42,351 nt of DNA. Origin: Caballeronia megalochromosomata (GTDB lineage: Bacteria > Pseudomonadota > Gammaproteobacteria > Burkholderiales > Burkholderiaceae). The position numbers and the translations under genes were made by a program. Below are positions 21,822-30,986 of this stretch, in pieces (the first letter of the stretch is position 1; each line of letters starts with the position of its first letter). Below the pieces are notes generated by a model. The model was not told the origin of the DNA. It did no database searches and worked only from the letters and a program-made list of their open reading frames with translations. The stretch covers positions 1-42,351 of the forward strand of contig LRBF01000037.1 of assembly GCA_001580565.1 (NCBI GenBank), given 5' to 3'.

Positions 21822-22841
21822 ATGAGCACGATCACGCCGACGGCGCACGTCAACGACTTCGCCAGGATGAAACGCATCGTGCGCTTCATCGGCGTGCGGC
21901 TGCTGCTCGCGCTCATCACGCTATGGCTGCTGTCGATAATCGTCTTCGCCGGCGGCCAGCTCCTGCCCGGCGACGTCGGCCGCGCGATTCTCGGCCCGCT
22001 CGCCGACGCGCGCGCGGTCGCGGCGCTCAATCATCAGCTCGGGGTCGACCGGCCGCTCCTCACGCAATATTCGAGCTGGATCAGCCACTTCCTGCGCGGC
22101 GACATGGGCGAGTCCTATGCGTTTCGCGCGCCGGTCGCGCCGTTCATCGGCAACGCGCTGTGGAACTCGGCGAAGCTCGGCGCGCTCGCGTTCGTCGTCG
22201 TGGTGCCGCTCGGCATCGCGGGCGGCGTCTACGCGGCGCTGCACGCGGGACGCTGGATCGACCGGCTCATCAGCATCGGCGGACTGACGGCGACGGTCGT
22301 GCCGGAGTTCGTTTCGTCGATCGTGCTGATCCTGATCTTCGGCGTGTGGCTGCAATGGCTGCCGATCGAAGCGACCGCGCCCGCCGGCGCGGGCGTCTTC
22401 ACGCAACTGGAACATCTGATCCTGCCGGTGTTGCCGCTCGTCTTCGTGTTCTTCGGCTATATCGCGCGCATGGCGCGCGCGGGCACCGTCGAAGCGCTCG
22501 ACGCCGACTACACGCGCACCGCGATTCTCAAGGGCTTGCCGCAGCGCGTCGTGATCCTGCGGCATGTGCTGCGCAACGCGCTTCTGCCGACCGTGACTGT
22601 CGCCGCGACGCAGCTCGGCTACATGATCGGCGGGCTCGTCGTCGTGGAGACGCTGTTTCACTATCAGGGCATCGGCTCGCTGATCTACAACGCCGCGCAG
22701 GCGAAGGACTTCCCGATGCTCGAAGCGGGCGTGCTGAGCATCGGCGTGATCTACACGGTGGCGAACCTGATCGCGGACGCGCTTTACGTCGTGCTCAATC
22801 CGCGCCTGCGCACCGCCGGTTCGAACGGAGACGCGCGATGA
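21822..22841 (+). CDS. ABC transporter permease, DppB/OppB type
   Basis: This 339-aa inner-membrane subunit has about six hydrophobic segments, beginning at VRLLLALITLWLLSIIVFAGG. The OppB-type N-terminal periplasmic loop contains LGVDRPLLTQYSSWISHFLRGDMGESY. The EAA loop that contacts the ATPase is near residues 215-235 (ARAGTVEALDADYTRTAILKG). It begins 11 bp after the binding-protein gene with a GAGG-type ribosome site. Its stop overlaps the start of the second permease by 4 bp, which implies coupled translation. Confidence 0.94.
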   Translation: MSTITPTAHVNDFARMKRIVRFIGVRLLLALITLWLLSIIVFAGGQLLPGDVGRAILGPLADARAVAALNHQLGVDRPLLTQYSSWISHFLRGDMGESYAFRAPVAPFIGNALWNSAKLGALAFVVVVPLGIAGGVYAALHAGRWIDRLISIGGLTATVVPEFVSSIVLILIFGVWLQWLPIEATAPAGAGVFTQLEHLILPVLPLVFVFFGYIARMARAGTVEALDADYTRTAILKGLPQRVVILRHVLRNALLPTVTVAATQLGYMIGGLVVVETLFHYQGIGSLIYNAAQAKDFPMLEAGVLSIGVIYTVANLIADALYVVLNPRLRTAGSNGDAR

Positions 22842-23701
22842 GCACGACCGTCGCGCCGCAAACGCCCGTCAAGCCGCGCCGCTTCGAAGCGCTCGGCGCG
22901 CTCACGCGCTCGGCCACGTTCGATCTCGGCGTGCTGATCCTGCTCTTCTGGGTGCTGTGCGCGCTCGTCGGCCACTGGCTCGTGCCGCACGATCCCTACG
23001 CGTCCGATCCGCTCAATTCGCTCGCGCCGCCTTCCGGCGATCACTGGTTCGGCACGGATCAGCTCGGCCGCGACGTGTTCGCGCGTGTGATCGTCGGCTC
23101 GCGCGACATCCTGACCATCGCGCCGCTGGCCACGCTGCTCGGCACCGCGGCGGGCACGGCGATCGGGCTCGTCGTCGGCTATTTCGACGGCTGGGTCGAT
23201 GCCGTCATCGGCCGCGTGATCGATGCGCTGCTGGCGCTGCCGCTCGTGATCGTCGCGCTGCTCGCGCTCGCCGCCGTGGGCGCGAGCAACACGACGGTGA
23301 TTCTCGTCATCGGCCTGACATTCGCGCCGATCACCGCGCGCACCGTGCGCGCCGCCGTGCTGAGCGAGCGCCATCTGGACTATGTGATGGCGGCGCAACT
23401 GCGCGGCGAGAACGCGCTCTACATCATGTTCGCGGAAATCCTGCCGAACGTGCTGCCGCCGATCATCGTCGAGGCAACCGTGCGCCTCGGCTATGCGATC
23501 TTCGCCGTCGCGACGCTCTCGTTCCTCGGCTTCGGCATCCAGCCGCCATCGGCCGACTGGGGCCTCGCGCTGTCCGAATGCTATACGTTGATGGCGGGCG
23601 GCGCGTGGTGGACCGTCGTGTTCGATGCCGCCGCGATCGCGTCGCTGGTCGTCGCGGTGAATCTCGTCGCCGATGCCGTGCAAGGAGTGCTCGACCGATG
23701 A
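22838..23701 (+). CDS. ABC transporter permease, DppC/OppC type
   Basis: This 287-aa partner permease has the N-terminal OppC-type signature: one transmembrane helix, then PHDPYASDPLNSLAPPSGDH and FGTDQLGRDVFARVIVGSR. Five more helices follow. The EAA loop is near LDYVMAAQLRGENALYIMFAEILPN. It overlaps the preceding permease and the following ATPase by 4 bp each, so the three genes should be translated in fixed proportion. Confidence 0.94.
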   Translation: MSTTVAPQTPVKPRRFEALGALTRSATFDLGVLILLFWVLCALVGHWLVPHDPYASDPLNSLAPPSGDHWFGTDQLGRDVFARVIVGSRDILTIAPLATLLGTAAGTAIGLVVGYFDGWVDAVIGRVIDALLALPLVIVALLALAAVGASNTTVILVIGLTFAPITARTVRAAVLSERHLDYVMAAQLRGENALYIMFAEILPNVLPPIIVEATVRLGYAIFAVATLSFLGFGIQPPSADWGLALSECYTLMAGGAWWTVVFDAAAIASLVVAVNLVADAVQGVLDR

Positions 23702-25761
23702 ACGGACCGCCGCCATCGGCTTTTCCCACCTTCGGCGCCGCGAAAGGCGATCAGGCCGACGCGCTCACGATCGTCGGCCTGACAGTCAGCTACCGCTCGC
23801 GCGGACGCGAGCGCGAGGTGCTGCAGGACGTGACCTTGCGCGTGAAGCGCGGCGAGGCGTATGGGCTCGTCGGCGAATCGGGCTGCGGCAAGTCGACCGC
23901 CGCGCTCGCGGTGCTGCGCTACCTGCCGCGCAACGGGCGCGTGAAGGCGGGCCGCATTTCGATCGCCGGGCGCGACGTCGCCGCGCTCGACGCCAACGCG
24001 CTGCGCGGCATGCGCGCCAATGCCGTGTCGATGGTTTATCAGGACCCGGGGCGCGCGCTCAATCCGTCGCTCACGATCGCACGGCAGGTCTCCGAAGCAT
24101 TCGAGGTCACGGGCGCATCCGCTCACGAAGCGCTGTCCCGCACCGCCGAGATGTTGAAGCGCGTGCGCATCGCCTCGCCTGAGCGCGTGATGGAGAGCTA
24201 TCCGCATCAGTTGTCCGGCGGGATGCAGCAGCGCGTGGTCATCGCGATGGCGCTCGCGTGCAATCCCGAACTCCTGATTCTCGACGAGCCGACCACGGGG
24301 CTCGACGCCACCGTCGAAGCTGAAGTGCTCGATCTCATCGCGCAGTTGCGCGCGGAGCTCGGCACGGCCGTGCTCTTCATCAGCCACAACCTCGCGGTGA
24401 TCGGGCGCATGTGCGATCGCGTCGGCGTGCTGTATGCGGGCAAGCTCGTCGAGGAAGGCACGACCGCCGATGTCTTCGCGAAGCCGCGGCATCCGTACAC
24501 CGTCGGCCTGTTGCGCTGCCTGCCGCTCGAAGGCCGCAGCAAGGAGAGCGGACGCCTCGACACGATTCCCGGCTCGCTGCCGCTGCCGGGATCGATCGCG
24601 CAGGGCTGCATCTTCGCGCCGCGCTGCAAGCTCGCCGACGAGCGGTGTCTGAAGGACGCGCCGCCGCCCTATCGCGTCGCGTCCGCGCACGGCGATCAGA
24701 TGGCGCGCTGCCACTATCACGAACGCGCAGAGACGCTGCCGCGCTCGACCGACGATGCGCCGGTGCACGTCGCGTCCGGCGAGGACCAGCCGCTCGCGCT
24801 GTCCGCGCGCAATCTCTCGAAGACCTTCCGCGTCGGCGATGAAGACGTGCGCGCCGTCCACGACGTCTCGCTCGATCTCGTGCAGGGCGAGACGCTCGGA
24901 CTCGTCGGCGAATCGGGCAGCGGCAAGACGACGCTCGCGAAGCTTCTGCTCGGACTCGTGTCGCCCGACAAGGGCGCGGCGCTCGAACTCGACGGCGCGG
25001 CCCTGCCCGAGCGCGTGACGAGGCGCAGCGAAGAACAGGTGAAGTCGCTGCAGATCGTGTTCCAGAACCCGGATTCCGCGCTGAACCGCGCGCATTCCGT
25101 GCGGCAACTGATCGCGCGTTCGCTCTCGAAACTCGCGTCGCTGCACGGCGAGGCGAAGGAAAAACGCCTCCATACCCTGACCGAAGCCGTGCGCCTGCCG
25201 GCGCGCTATCTCGGCTCGCGCACGCGGCAACTGTCGGGCGGACTGAAGCAGCGCGTCGCGATCGCACGGGCGTTCGCGGGCGACCCGCGCGTCGTGGTCT
25301 GCGACGAGCCGACTTCCGCGCTCGACGTCTCCGTGCAGGCCGCGATCCTCAATCTGCTCGCGGACCTCCAACGCGAGCGGCGCGTGAGCTACGTGTTCAT
25401 CTCGCACGATCTGCATGTCGTGCGTTATCTGTCGGACCGCATCGCGGTGCTGTATCTCGGGCGGATCATGGAGATCGGGCGCGCCGCCGCGGTCTTCGAC
25501 GGTCCGCAGCATCCGTACACCGAAGCGTTGCTCTCGTCGGTGCCGTCGATCGACGGCACGCACGCGAAGCGCATCCGGCTTTCGGGCGAGTTGCCGAGCG
25601 CGGCGAATCCGCCTTCCGGCTGCGTGTTCCATACACGCTGCCCGCGCAAGATCGGCGAGATCTGCGAGACGCAAGCGCCACCGTGCCGCGACGCCGGCGA
25701 TGGCCACACGATTGATTGCCACATACCAGTCGACGAACTGCGCGTGCTGCAGCGTCAGTGA
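23698..25761 (+). CDS. Fused double ABC ATPase (DppD-DppF type)
   Basis: This 687-aa protein joins two ATPase domains that are separate DppD and DppF subunits in many systems. Domain 1 has Walker A GESGCGKST (Lys65), signature LSGGMQQRV and Walker B LLILDEPTTGLD. Domain 2 has Walker A GESGSGKTT (Lys410), signature LSGGLKQRV and Walker B VVVCDEPTSALD. Each domain ends in a Cys-containing oligopeptide-transporter tail (GCIFAPRCKLADERC and GCVFHTRCPRKIGEIC). All catalytic motifs look intact. It completes the importer operon. A 7-bp GC stem without a T run follows the stop, so the operon's end is not sharply marked. Confidence 0.94.
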   Translation: MNGPPPSAFPTFGAAKGDQADALTIVGLTVSYRSRGREREVLQDVTLRVKRGEAYGLVGESGCGKSTAALAVLRYLPRNGRVKAGRISIAGRDVAALDANALRGMRANAVSMVYQDPGRALNPSLTIARQVSEAFEVTGASAHEALSRTAEMLKRVRIASPERVMESYPHQLSGGMQQRVVIAMALACNPELLILDEPTTGLDATVEAEVLDLIAQLRAELGTAVLFISHNLAVIGRMCDRVGVLYAGKLVEEGTTADVFAKPRHPYTVGLLRCLPLEGRSKESGRLDTIPGSLPLPGSIAQGCIFAPRCKLADERCLKDAPPPYRVASAHGDQMARCHYHERAETLPRSTDDAPVHVASGEDQPLALSARNLSKTFRVGDEDVRAVHDVSLDLVQGETLGLVGESGSGKTTLAKLLLGLVSPDKGAALELDGAALPERVTRRSEEQVKSLQIVFQNPDSALNRAHSVRQLIARSLSKLASLHGEAKEKRLHTLTEAVRLPARYLGSRTRQLSGGLKQRVAIARAFAGDPRVVVCDEPTSALDVSVQAAILNLLADLQRERRVSYVFISHDLHVVRYLSDRIAVLYLGRIMEIGRAAAVFDGPQHPYTEALLSSVPSIDGTHAKRIRLSGELPSAANPPSGCVFHTRCPRKIGEICETQAPPCRDAGDGHTIDCHIPVDELRVLQRQ

Positions 25762-25846
25762 AGGCAAGGCGGCCATTTGTCGGAACCAAAGCGGCCTTGC
25801 GCGTCTCTCATCGGTTCGATGTTCGACAACAACGAGGATTCAACCG

Positions 25847-26266
25847 ATGAAACCCGCCCTCTCCCTCGCGCTCTGCGCGCTCACCTTCGGCGTCGCGATG
25901 GCCGCGCAGGCGCAGACCACGTCTCAAGCCCCGACGCCCGGCCCGTCCGATCCCAGCTTTTCCGCCTACACGCTCGCGCAGCAATGCGCCGCGAAATCCG
26001 ACAACGCCGCGCAAGGGCAATGCGTGGGCGCCGTGCGCGGCATCGTGCGCGGCTATCAATACGGCGTACTGTTCCTGTCGCAGCGCGCGTCGCTGCCGGT
26101 GAGCGAGACTCAGCGCGTATCGCTGTGCCTGACGGATACGCAGGTGTCGTCGATCGTCGACGACTTCATCGCCGACGCGAAGCAGGTCAGCGAGGCGGAT
26201 CTCAGGCGCACGCCCGCGGAAGTCGCCGTGCTCGGCTCGGTGCACGCGCACCACGCGTGCACCTGA
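25847..26266 (+). CDS. Secreted Rap1a/Tai-like (immunity family) protein
   Basis: The 139-aa product has a signal peptide (LSLALCALTFGVAMAAQAQ) and a mature part of about 115 residues with four cysteines (QQC, GQC, SLC and HHAC) that could form two disulfides. Spacing and motifs (C, then QCVGAVRGIVRGYQYG, CLTDTQVSSIVDDFI, then a C-terminal Cys) resemble the Rap1a/Tai family. Its best-known members are periplasmic immunity proteins against type VI peptidoglycan amidase effectors. No effector or secretion gene is nearby, and many such proteins in Burkholderiaceae have no proven partner, so an immunity role is not established. It ends 12 bp before the convergent aldo/keto reductase gene. Confidence 0.72.
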   Translation: MKPALSLALCALTFGVAMAAQAQTTSQAPTPGPSDPSFSAYTLAQQCAAKSDNAAQGQCVGAVRGIVRGYQYGVLFLSQRASLPVSETQRVSLCLTDTQVSSIVDDFIADAKQVSEADLRRTPAEVAVLGSVHAHHACT

Positions 26267-26278
26267 CGCGGCGCGGCA

Positions 26279-27127
26279 TCAAAGCATTTCGAGCGAGCGC
26301 TTCGACTTCGGCGGCCTGAACTGCTGGTCGATGTCCGCGAGTTCGTCGGCGGACAGATTCAGGTCGAGCGCCGCGCGATTCTCCCGCACGTGGGCGACGT
26401 CCGCGGCCTTCGGAATCGCGAACACCTGCGGCTGCCGCAGCACCCACGCGAGCGCGACCTGAAACGCCGACACGCCGCGCGCCGCCGCGATCTTTTCGAG
26501 CGCGCCGCCACGCGGCAGGCGCGCATGATCGACCGGGCTGTACGCCATCGCAGGCATGCGGCGCTCGCGCAGCCACGGCAGCAGGTCGAACTCCGCGCCG
26601 CGCCGCGCGACGTTGTAGAGAATCTGATCGGTCGCGCAGGCGTCGCCGCCGTCGAGCGAAAAGAGTTCTTCCATATCGTCGGTGTCGAAGTTGCTCACGC
26701 CCCAGTGACGAATCTTGCCGTCGCGTTTGAGGTTCTCGAAACCCGCGATCACGCCTTCCAGATCCTCGCCGCCGCGCCAGTGCAGCAGATACAGATCGAT
26801 GCGATCGGTCTTCAGGCGCTTCAGGCTGCGCTCGCACGCGGCCTGCACGCCACGCTCGCTTCCGTTGTGCGGATACACCTTGCTGACGATGAACAGTTCG
26901 TCGCGCAGATCGCCGAGCGCCTCTGCGATGAGTTTTTCGCTTTCGCCGTCGCCGTACATTTCGGCGGTATCGATGAGCGTCATGTCGAGTTCGACGCCCT
27001 CGCGCAGGGCGGCGATCTCGCTTTTGCGCGCGCTCGCGCGCTCGCCCATTTCCCAGGTGCCCTGGCCGAGCTTCGGGATTGCTTCGCCTGTTGGAAGAAT
27101 GACGGTCGCCGGATTGGATTGAGCCAT
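26279..27127 (-). CDS. Aldo/keto reductase
   Basis: This 282-aa TIM-barrel NADPH-dependent oxidoreductase has the complete catalytic tetrad: Asp53, Tyr58 (IDTAEMYG), Lys83 (IVSKVYPHN) and His116 (YLLHW). The cofactor-binding end has FAIPKAADVAHVREN. AGGAGG precedes the ATG at 27127. It lies 55 bp after the second antiporter gene on the same strand, so it may be the third gene of that operon; a CATAAT about 27 nt upstream might instead give its own promoter. Substrate is unknown; these enzymes reduce many aldehydes and ketones. Confidence 0.92.
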   Translation of the reverse strand: MAQSNPATVILPTGEAIPKLGQGTWEMGERASARKSEIAALREGVELDMTLIDTAEMYGDGESEKLIAEALGDLRDELFIVSKVYPHNGSERGVQAACERSLKRLKTDRIDLYLLHWRGGEDLEGVIAGFENLKRDGKIRHWGVSNFDTDDMEELFSLDGGDACATDQILYNVARRGAEFDLLPWLRERRMPAMAYSPVDHARLPRGGALEKIAAARGVSAFQVALAWVLRQPQVFAIPKAADVAHVRENRAALDLNLSADELADIDQQFRPPKSKRSLEML

Positions 27128-27182
27128 GAAGAAGCCTCCTTGTTGGTCCGCCGATTATGGCGCAAGGCGCAGGCCAGTCGTC

Positions 27183-28874
27183 TCACACCAGCCCGACCAC
27201 CAGCGGCCCGAGCAGCGTCAGGAGCACGTTCGCCAGCGCATACGTGATCGCGAACGGCACCGTCGGCACCGGGCTTTGCGCCTTGTCGAGCACGCCGCCG
27301 AAGGCCGGATTCGCGCTGCGCGAACCGGTCAGCGCGCCCGCGAGCAACGCCGCGTTGTCGTAGCGCAGGACATAGCGGCCGAAGAGCATCGTCAGGACGA
27401 GCGGAAACAGCGTGACGAACACGCCGAGCAGAAAGAGCGTCAGTCCGCTTTGCTTCACCGTCACGACCGCCTGCAAACCCGAATTGAGGCCCACCACCGC
27501 GACGAACGCCGCCAGCCCGAAATCCTTCAGCAACTGCGATGCGGCGGGCGGCATCGCGCCGTACATCGGATGCTTGCCGCGCATCCAGCCGAACAGCAGC
27601 CCCGTGAGGAGACACCCGCCGCCGGAGCCGAGCGTGAGCGGAACACCGCTCACATTGACGACGATCAGCCCGATCAGCAGCCCCAGCACGATTCCCGCGC
27701 CCATGTAGATGAAATCGGTCTTGTCGGAATACGGCAATTCGTAGCCGGCCGCATCCACCGCGCGCTTCGTGTCGCGCGGCGAGCCATAGAACGTGATGAC
27801 GTCGCCGTGATTCAGCGTCGTCTCGGGCAACACCGGCAGCGCATGCCCCGCGCGCGTGATGCCCTCGATATACACGCCGTGACGCATGTCGTGATCGACC
27901 GTCGCGCGCACTTCGGCGATGCTCACGTGGTTCATGCCGCGCTTCGTGAACACGCCCTGGCGCTTCTGCATGACGACGCTGCTGCCGTCGGGATCCGCGA
28001 CTTCCTCGCCGATGTGCGCCGCCGCGCCCACCATCACCTCGCGGCGTCCGACGACCAGCACGACATCGCCCGCTTCCAGCACGAAATCCGGCGCCGGTTC
28101 GAGCAGGCGGCCCGCGCGCCGGATTCGCTCGACGGTGATCATGTCCTGATCGTCCACTTCGATATGCGCGACCGTGCGCCCCGCCGCGCCGTCGCGCGTC
28201 ACGCGATACGCGCGCCCGACGAGCGCGGGCAACACTGAAATCTGTCCCGGCCCGGGACCGGCGTCGCCGCCCGCTAGCGCCTTCTCCGCTTCGATCGACG
28301 CGTCCCTCAGGCTCTGCGCCATGAATCTCGGCAGGATGTTTACGCACACGATGATTGCGCCGAGCGAGCCGAATACGTAGGTCACCGCATACGCGATCGC
28401 CACGTCGGCCTGCAGCGCCTTCGTCTGGGCGGCAGGCAGGCCGAGGCGCGCGATCGCGTCGCCGGCCGTGCCGATGATCGCCGATTGCGTGAGCGCCCCG
28501 CCCGCCAGTCCCGCCGCGAGGCCCTTGTTCAGGCCGAAGAGCTTCGCGCAGACGAGCACGCTCGCGAGCGCCGACACGGCGAGAAACACCGCCATCGCGA
28601 TTTCGCGCAGTGTCCGGCGGTTGATCGAGCTGAAAAACTGCGGCCCGGAGTCGTAACCGACCGCGTAGATGAACACGGCGAACATTACGGACTTGACGCC
28701 GTTATCGATCTGCACGCCCGCCTGGCTCACGATCACCGCCGCGATCAGCGAGCCGCCCACGCCGCCGAGCTGAAACTTGCCGAAGTTGATCTGGCCGATC
28801 AGATAGCCCGCCGCGAGCGACAGAAAGAGCGCCGATTCCGGCGCCTTCTGGAAGATGTCGTGGAGCCAGTCCAT
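27183..28874 (-). CDS. AspT/YidE/YbjL-family antiporter (second of tandem pair)
   Basis: This 563-aa inner-membrane protein has two homologous membrane halves (about residues 10-190 and 390-563) flanking two soluble RCK_C/TrkA_C-like segments (about 210-380). The halves carry matching Gly-rich motifs, GGALTQSAIIGTAGDAI and LLAGALTGSRSANPAF. The founding member AspT exchanges aspartate for alanine, which with aspartate decarboxylation builds a proton-motive force. The ATG lies 4 nt after the stop of its paralogue, so they are co-transcribed. Substrate is inferred only by family, and no decarboxylase gene is nearby. Confidence 0.88.
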   Translation of the reverse strand: MDWLHDIFQKAPESALFLSLAAGYLIGQINFGKFQLGGVGGSLIAAVIVSQAGVQIDNGVKSVMFAVFIYAVGYDSGPQFFSSINRRTLREIAMAVFLAVSALASVLVCAKLFGLNKGLAAGLAGGALTQSAIIGTAGDAIARLGLPAAQTKALQADVAIAYAVTYVFGSLGAIIVCVNILPRFMAQSLRDASIEAEKALAGGDAGPGPGQISVLPALVGRAYRVTRDGAAGRTVAHIEVDDQDMITVERIRRAGRLLEPAPDFVLEAGDVVLVVGRREVMVGAAAHIGEEVADPDGSSVVMQKRQGVFTKRGMNHVSIAEVRATVDHDMRHGVYIEGITRAGHALPVLPETTLNHGDVITFYGSPRDTKRAVDAAGYELPYSDKTDFIYMGAGIVLGLLIGLIVVNVSGVPLTLGSGGGCLLTGLLFGWMRGKHPMYGAMPPAASQLLKDFGLAAFVAVVGLNSGLQAVVTVKQSGLTLFLLGVFVTLFPLVLTMLFGRYVLRYDNAALLAGALTGSRSANPAFGGVLDKAQSPVPTVPFAITYALANVLLTLLGPLVVGLV

Positions 28875-28878
28875 GCGC

Positions 28879-30561
28879 TCAGCCCAGTTTGCCAGCCAGC
28901 CCGACGATCACGGGGCCGAGCAGGGGCAACAGCACGTTGGAGATCGCATACGTGATCGTGTAGCCGATGACGGGCGTCGCGTTCCCCGTCGCGCTGACGA
29001 GCGCGCTGAGCGCGGGCGTGCTGCATTGCTGACCGGCGATCGCGCCGAGCAGCATCGGCGTATCGAGCCTGAGGAGCCATCGTCCGATGAAGAGCGACGC
29101 GAGCGCCGGCCCGAGCGTGATGACGATGCCCGCGACCGGCAGCGCGACGCCGTACTCGCGCACGAGCCTGAGCGCGTCCGCACCCGCCGACAGCCCGACC
29201 GCCGCGATGAACGTGCACAGGCCGAAGTCCTTCAGAATCTGCGCCGCCGCCGACGGCAGCGAGCCGATCAGCGGATAACGCGAGCGAATCCAGCCGAACA
29301 GCAGCCCCGCGAGCAGGCAGCCGCCGCCCGTGCCGAGCGTCAGGTCGATGCCGCCGACATGCGCCGACAGCCGCCCGATCCCGATGCCCAGCAGCACGCC
29401 GAGGCCGAGATACACGAAGTCGGTTTTCTGCGTCGCGCGAATGATGTAGCCGAGCCTCGCCGCGCCGCGCGCGACATCCTCCTTGTTGCCGACGAGCGTC
29501 AGCACGTCGCCGCGCTGCAGTTGCGTGCCGGAGAGCGCGGGAATCGTGCTGTCGAGGCGCGTCACGGCCGCGACGAAGACGCCGTGCGCATCGGCGGGCG
29601 CGGCGCGGGCGCGCACCTGCGCGAGCGTGAGGCCGTGCAGCGCGCGGCGCGTGAGCATCACGTCGGTGCGCTCGACGTAGACATCGGAGACGCCGCCGCC
29701 GAACACTTCCTCGCCGATCGCCGGAATCGCTTCGATGAGCGCCTCGCGCCGGCCGCCGACCACGACGATATCGCCCGTTTTCAGCACGACCGCGGGCTGC
29801 GGCTTGATGACCGAACGGTCGCGCTGCACGCGTTGCACGCTGATGTTGTCGTGGAAGCGCTTCTCCAGTTCGCCGATGGTCTGGCCGGCCGCCATCGTCA
29901 CCTTGAGTTCGCGGCCGGCGAGCGGTGGCGCGGCGGGCGTCTGTCCCGCGCCGAGCGCGCCGTCGCCGCCGAGTTCGCGCCACACGCGTTCCCCTTCGTC
30001 GCGCAGCTTCACGCGCAGGATGAGCGGCGCAAACTGGCTCGTGAACAGCACGATCGCGACGAGGCCGAACAGGTAGCTCACGCTGTACGCGGTGACGATA
30101 TTCGCCTGCAGCCGCGCGGTGTCGGCGGCGGGCAGGCCGAGCCGGTTGATCGCCTCGGATGCCGTGCCGATCACGGCGGATTCGGTCGCGCCGCCCGCGA
30201 GCAGGCCCGCGGCCGTGCCCGCATCGAGCTTCAGGATCACGACGGCGCAGAGCACGAGCGCGACCACGACGACGATCTCGACGATCGACAGCGCGCCGTA
30301 CCGCCAGCCGCTCGCGATGTTCGCGAAGAACTGCGGACCGCCGGTGAAACCGAGCGCGAATATAAAAAGCGCAAATGCGATGTTCTTGAGATCGGGTGAT
30401 ATACGCGCGCCGCTTTGACCGAGAATCAACGCGACGATAAGCGTGCCACACACGCCGCCGAGTTGAATGGGACCGAGCTTAACGGAGCCAATGAAATAGC
30501 CGATCGCGAGACTGGCAAACAGGGCGATCTCAGGCTGAGTGGCAAGCAGGTTCCATAACAT
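28879..30561 (-). CDS. AspT/YidE/YbjL-family antiporter (first of tandem pair)
   Basis: This 560-aa paralogue of the following gene shares its architecture. An N-terminal membrane half (from MLWNLLATQPEIALFASLAIGY) contains LAGGATESAVIGTASEAI. Two RCK_C-like segments with GDIVVVGG and GDVLTLVGN turns follow, then a C-terminal membrane half with MLLGAIAGQQCSTPALS. I start at the ATG at 30561, where homology with the neighbour begins; the frame is open for 30 codons more but that part is Cys/Arg-rich and unlike the family. Divergence between the two copies is substantial, so the duplication is old. A heteromeric transporter is possible but unproven. Confidence 0.88.
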   Translation of the reverse strand: MLWNLLATQPEIALFASLAIGYFIGSVKLGPIQLGGVCGTLIVALILGQSGARISPDLKNIAFALFIFALGFTGGPQFFANIASGWRYGALSIVEIVVVVALVLCAVVILKLDAGTAAGLLAGGATESAVIGTASEAINRLGLPAADTARLQANIVTAYSVSYLFGLVAIVLFTSQFAPLILRVKLRDEGERVWRELGGDGALGAGQTPAAPPLAGRELKVTMAAGQTIGELEKRFHDNISVQRVQRDRSVIKPQPAVVLKTGDIVVVGGRREALIEAIPAIGEEVFGGGVSDVYVERTDVMLTRRALHGLTLAQVRARAAPADAHGVFVAAVTRLDSTIPALSGTQLQRGDVLTLVGNKEDVARGAARLGYIIRATQKTDFVYLGLGVLLGIGIGRLSAHVGGIDLTLGTGGGCLLAGLLFGWIRSRYPLIGSLPSAAAQILKDFGLCTFIAAVGLSAGADALRLVREYGVALPVAGIVITLGPALASLFIGRWLLRLDTPMLLGAIAGQQCSTPALSALVSATGNATPVIGYTITYAISNVLLPLLGPVIVGLAGKLG

Positions 30562-30650
30562 GGAGTAGCGTCTTCTTATTGGTTCGCGAAAATGACAGAA
30601 CTGACATTTAAGGCCTTTAAATCCCGACTCGCCATTGAAAGCCTGACGCA

Positions 30651-30678
30651 AGAATATTTATCAAAAGAGTCCTTTCAA
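30651..30678 (-). promoter_or_regulatory. Candidate promoter of the tandem antiporter operon
   Basis: On the minus strand, TTGAAA (30673-30678, 5 of 6) is followed after 16 bp by TATTCT (30651-30656, 4 of 6). The leader would be about 80 nt. Confidence 0.45.
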
Positions 30679-30957
30679 TAAATAAAATCTTTCATTTACT
30701 CCGCCTGATATATCAATTCTCAAATCACGCCTGTTGCGATACAAAATTCGAGCTTTTAAGCGAGCACAACATATATCATAAGAAAATCAATATAACGCTT
30801 CGTTGATTCGCTGCAAACGCTTATACCGCAAGGCTCAGACCGGAATCGAAGCGGATTTTCGAATGACGCTCTGGCTCAAAACTTGTCATCCAATATTGAT
30901 GCTTCGAATACTCATCAAAAAAAGTGCTTCGAGCGCCTAAACTTTGTGAATTAGATA

Positions 30958-30986
30958 TTGCAATCTTTTGGCTCTGTCAATATTAT
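30958..30986 (+). promoter_or_regulatory. Candidate promoter of the LysR gene, with palindrome at the -35
   Basis: TTGCAA (30958-30963, 4 of 6) and TATTAT (30981-30986, 5 of 6) are 17 bp apart. The -35 lies inside the palindrome ATTGCAAT, a possible operator. Initiation near 30993 would fall after any upstream in-frame start and so supports the ATG at 31077. Confidence 0.5.
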
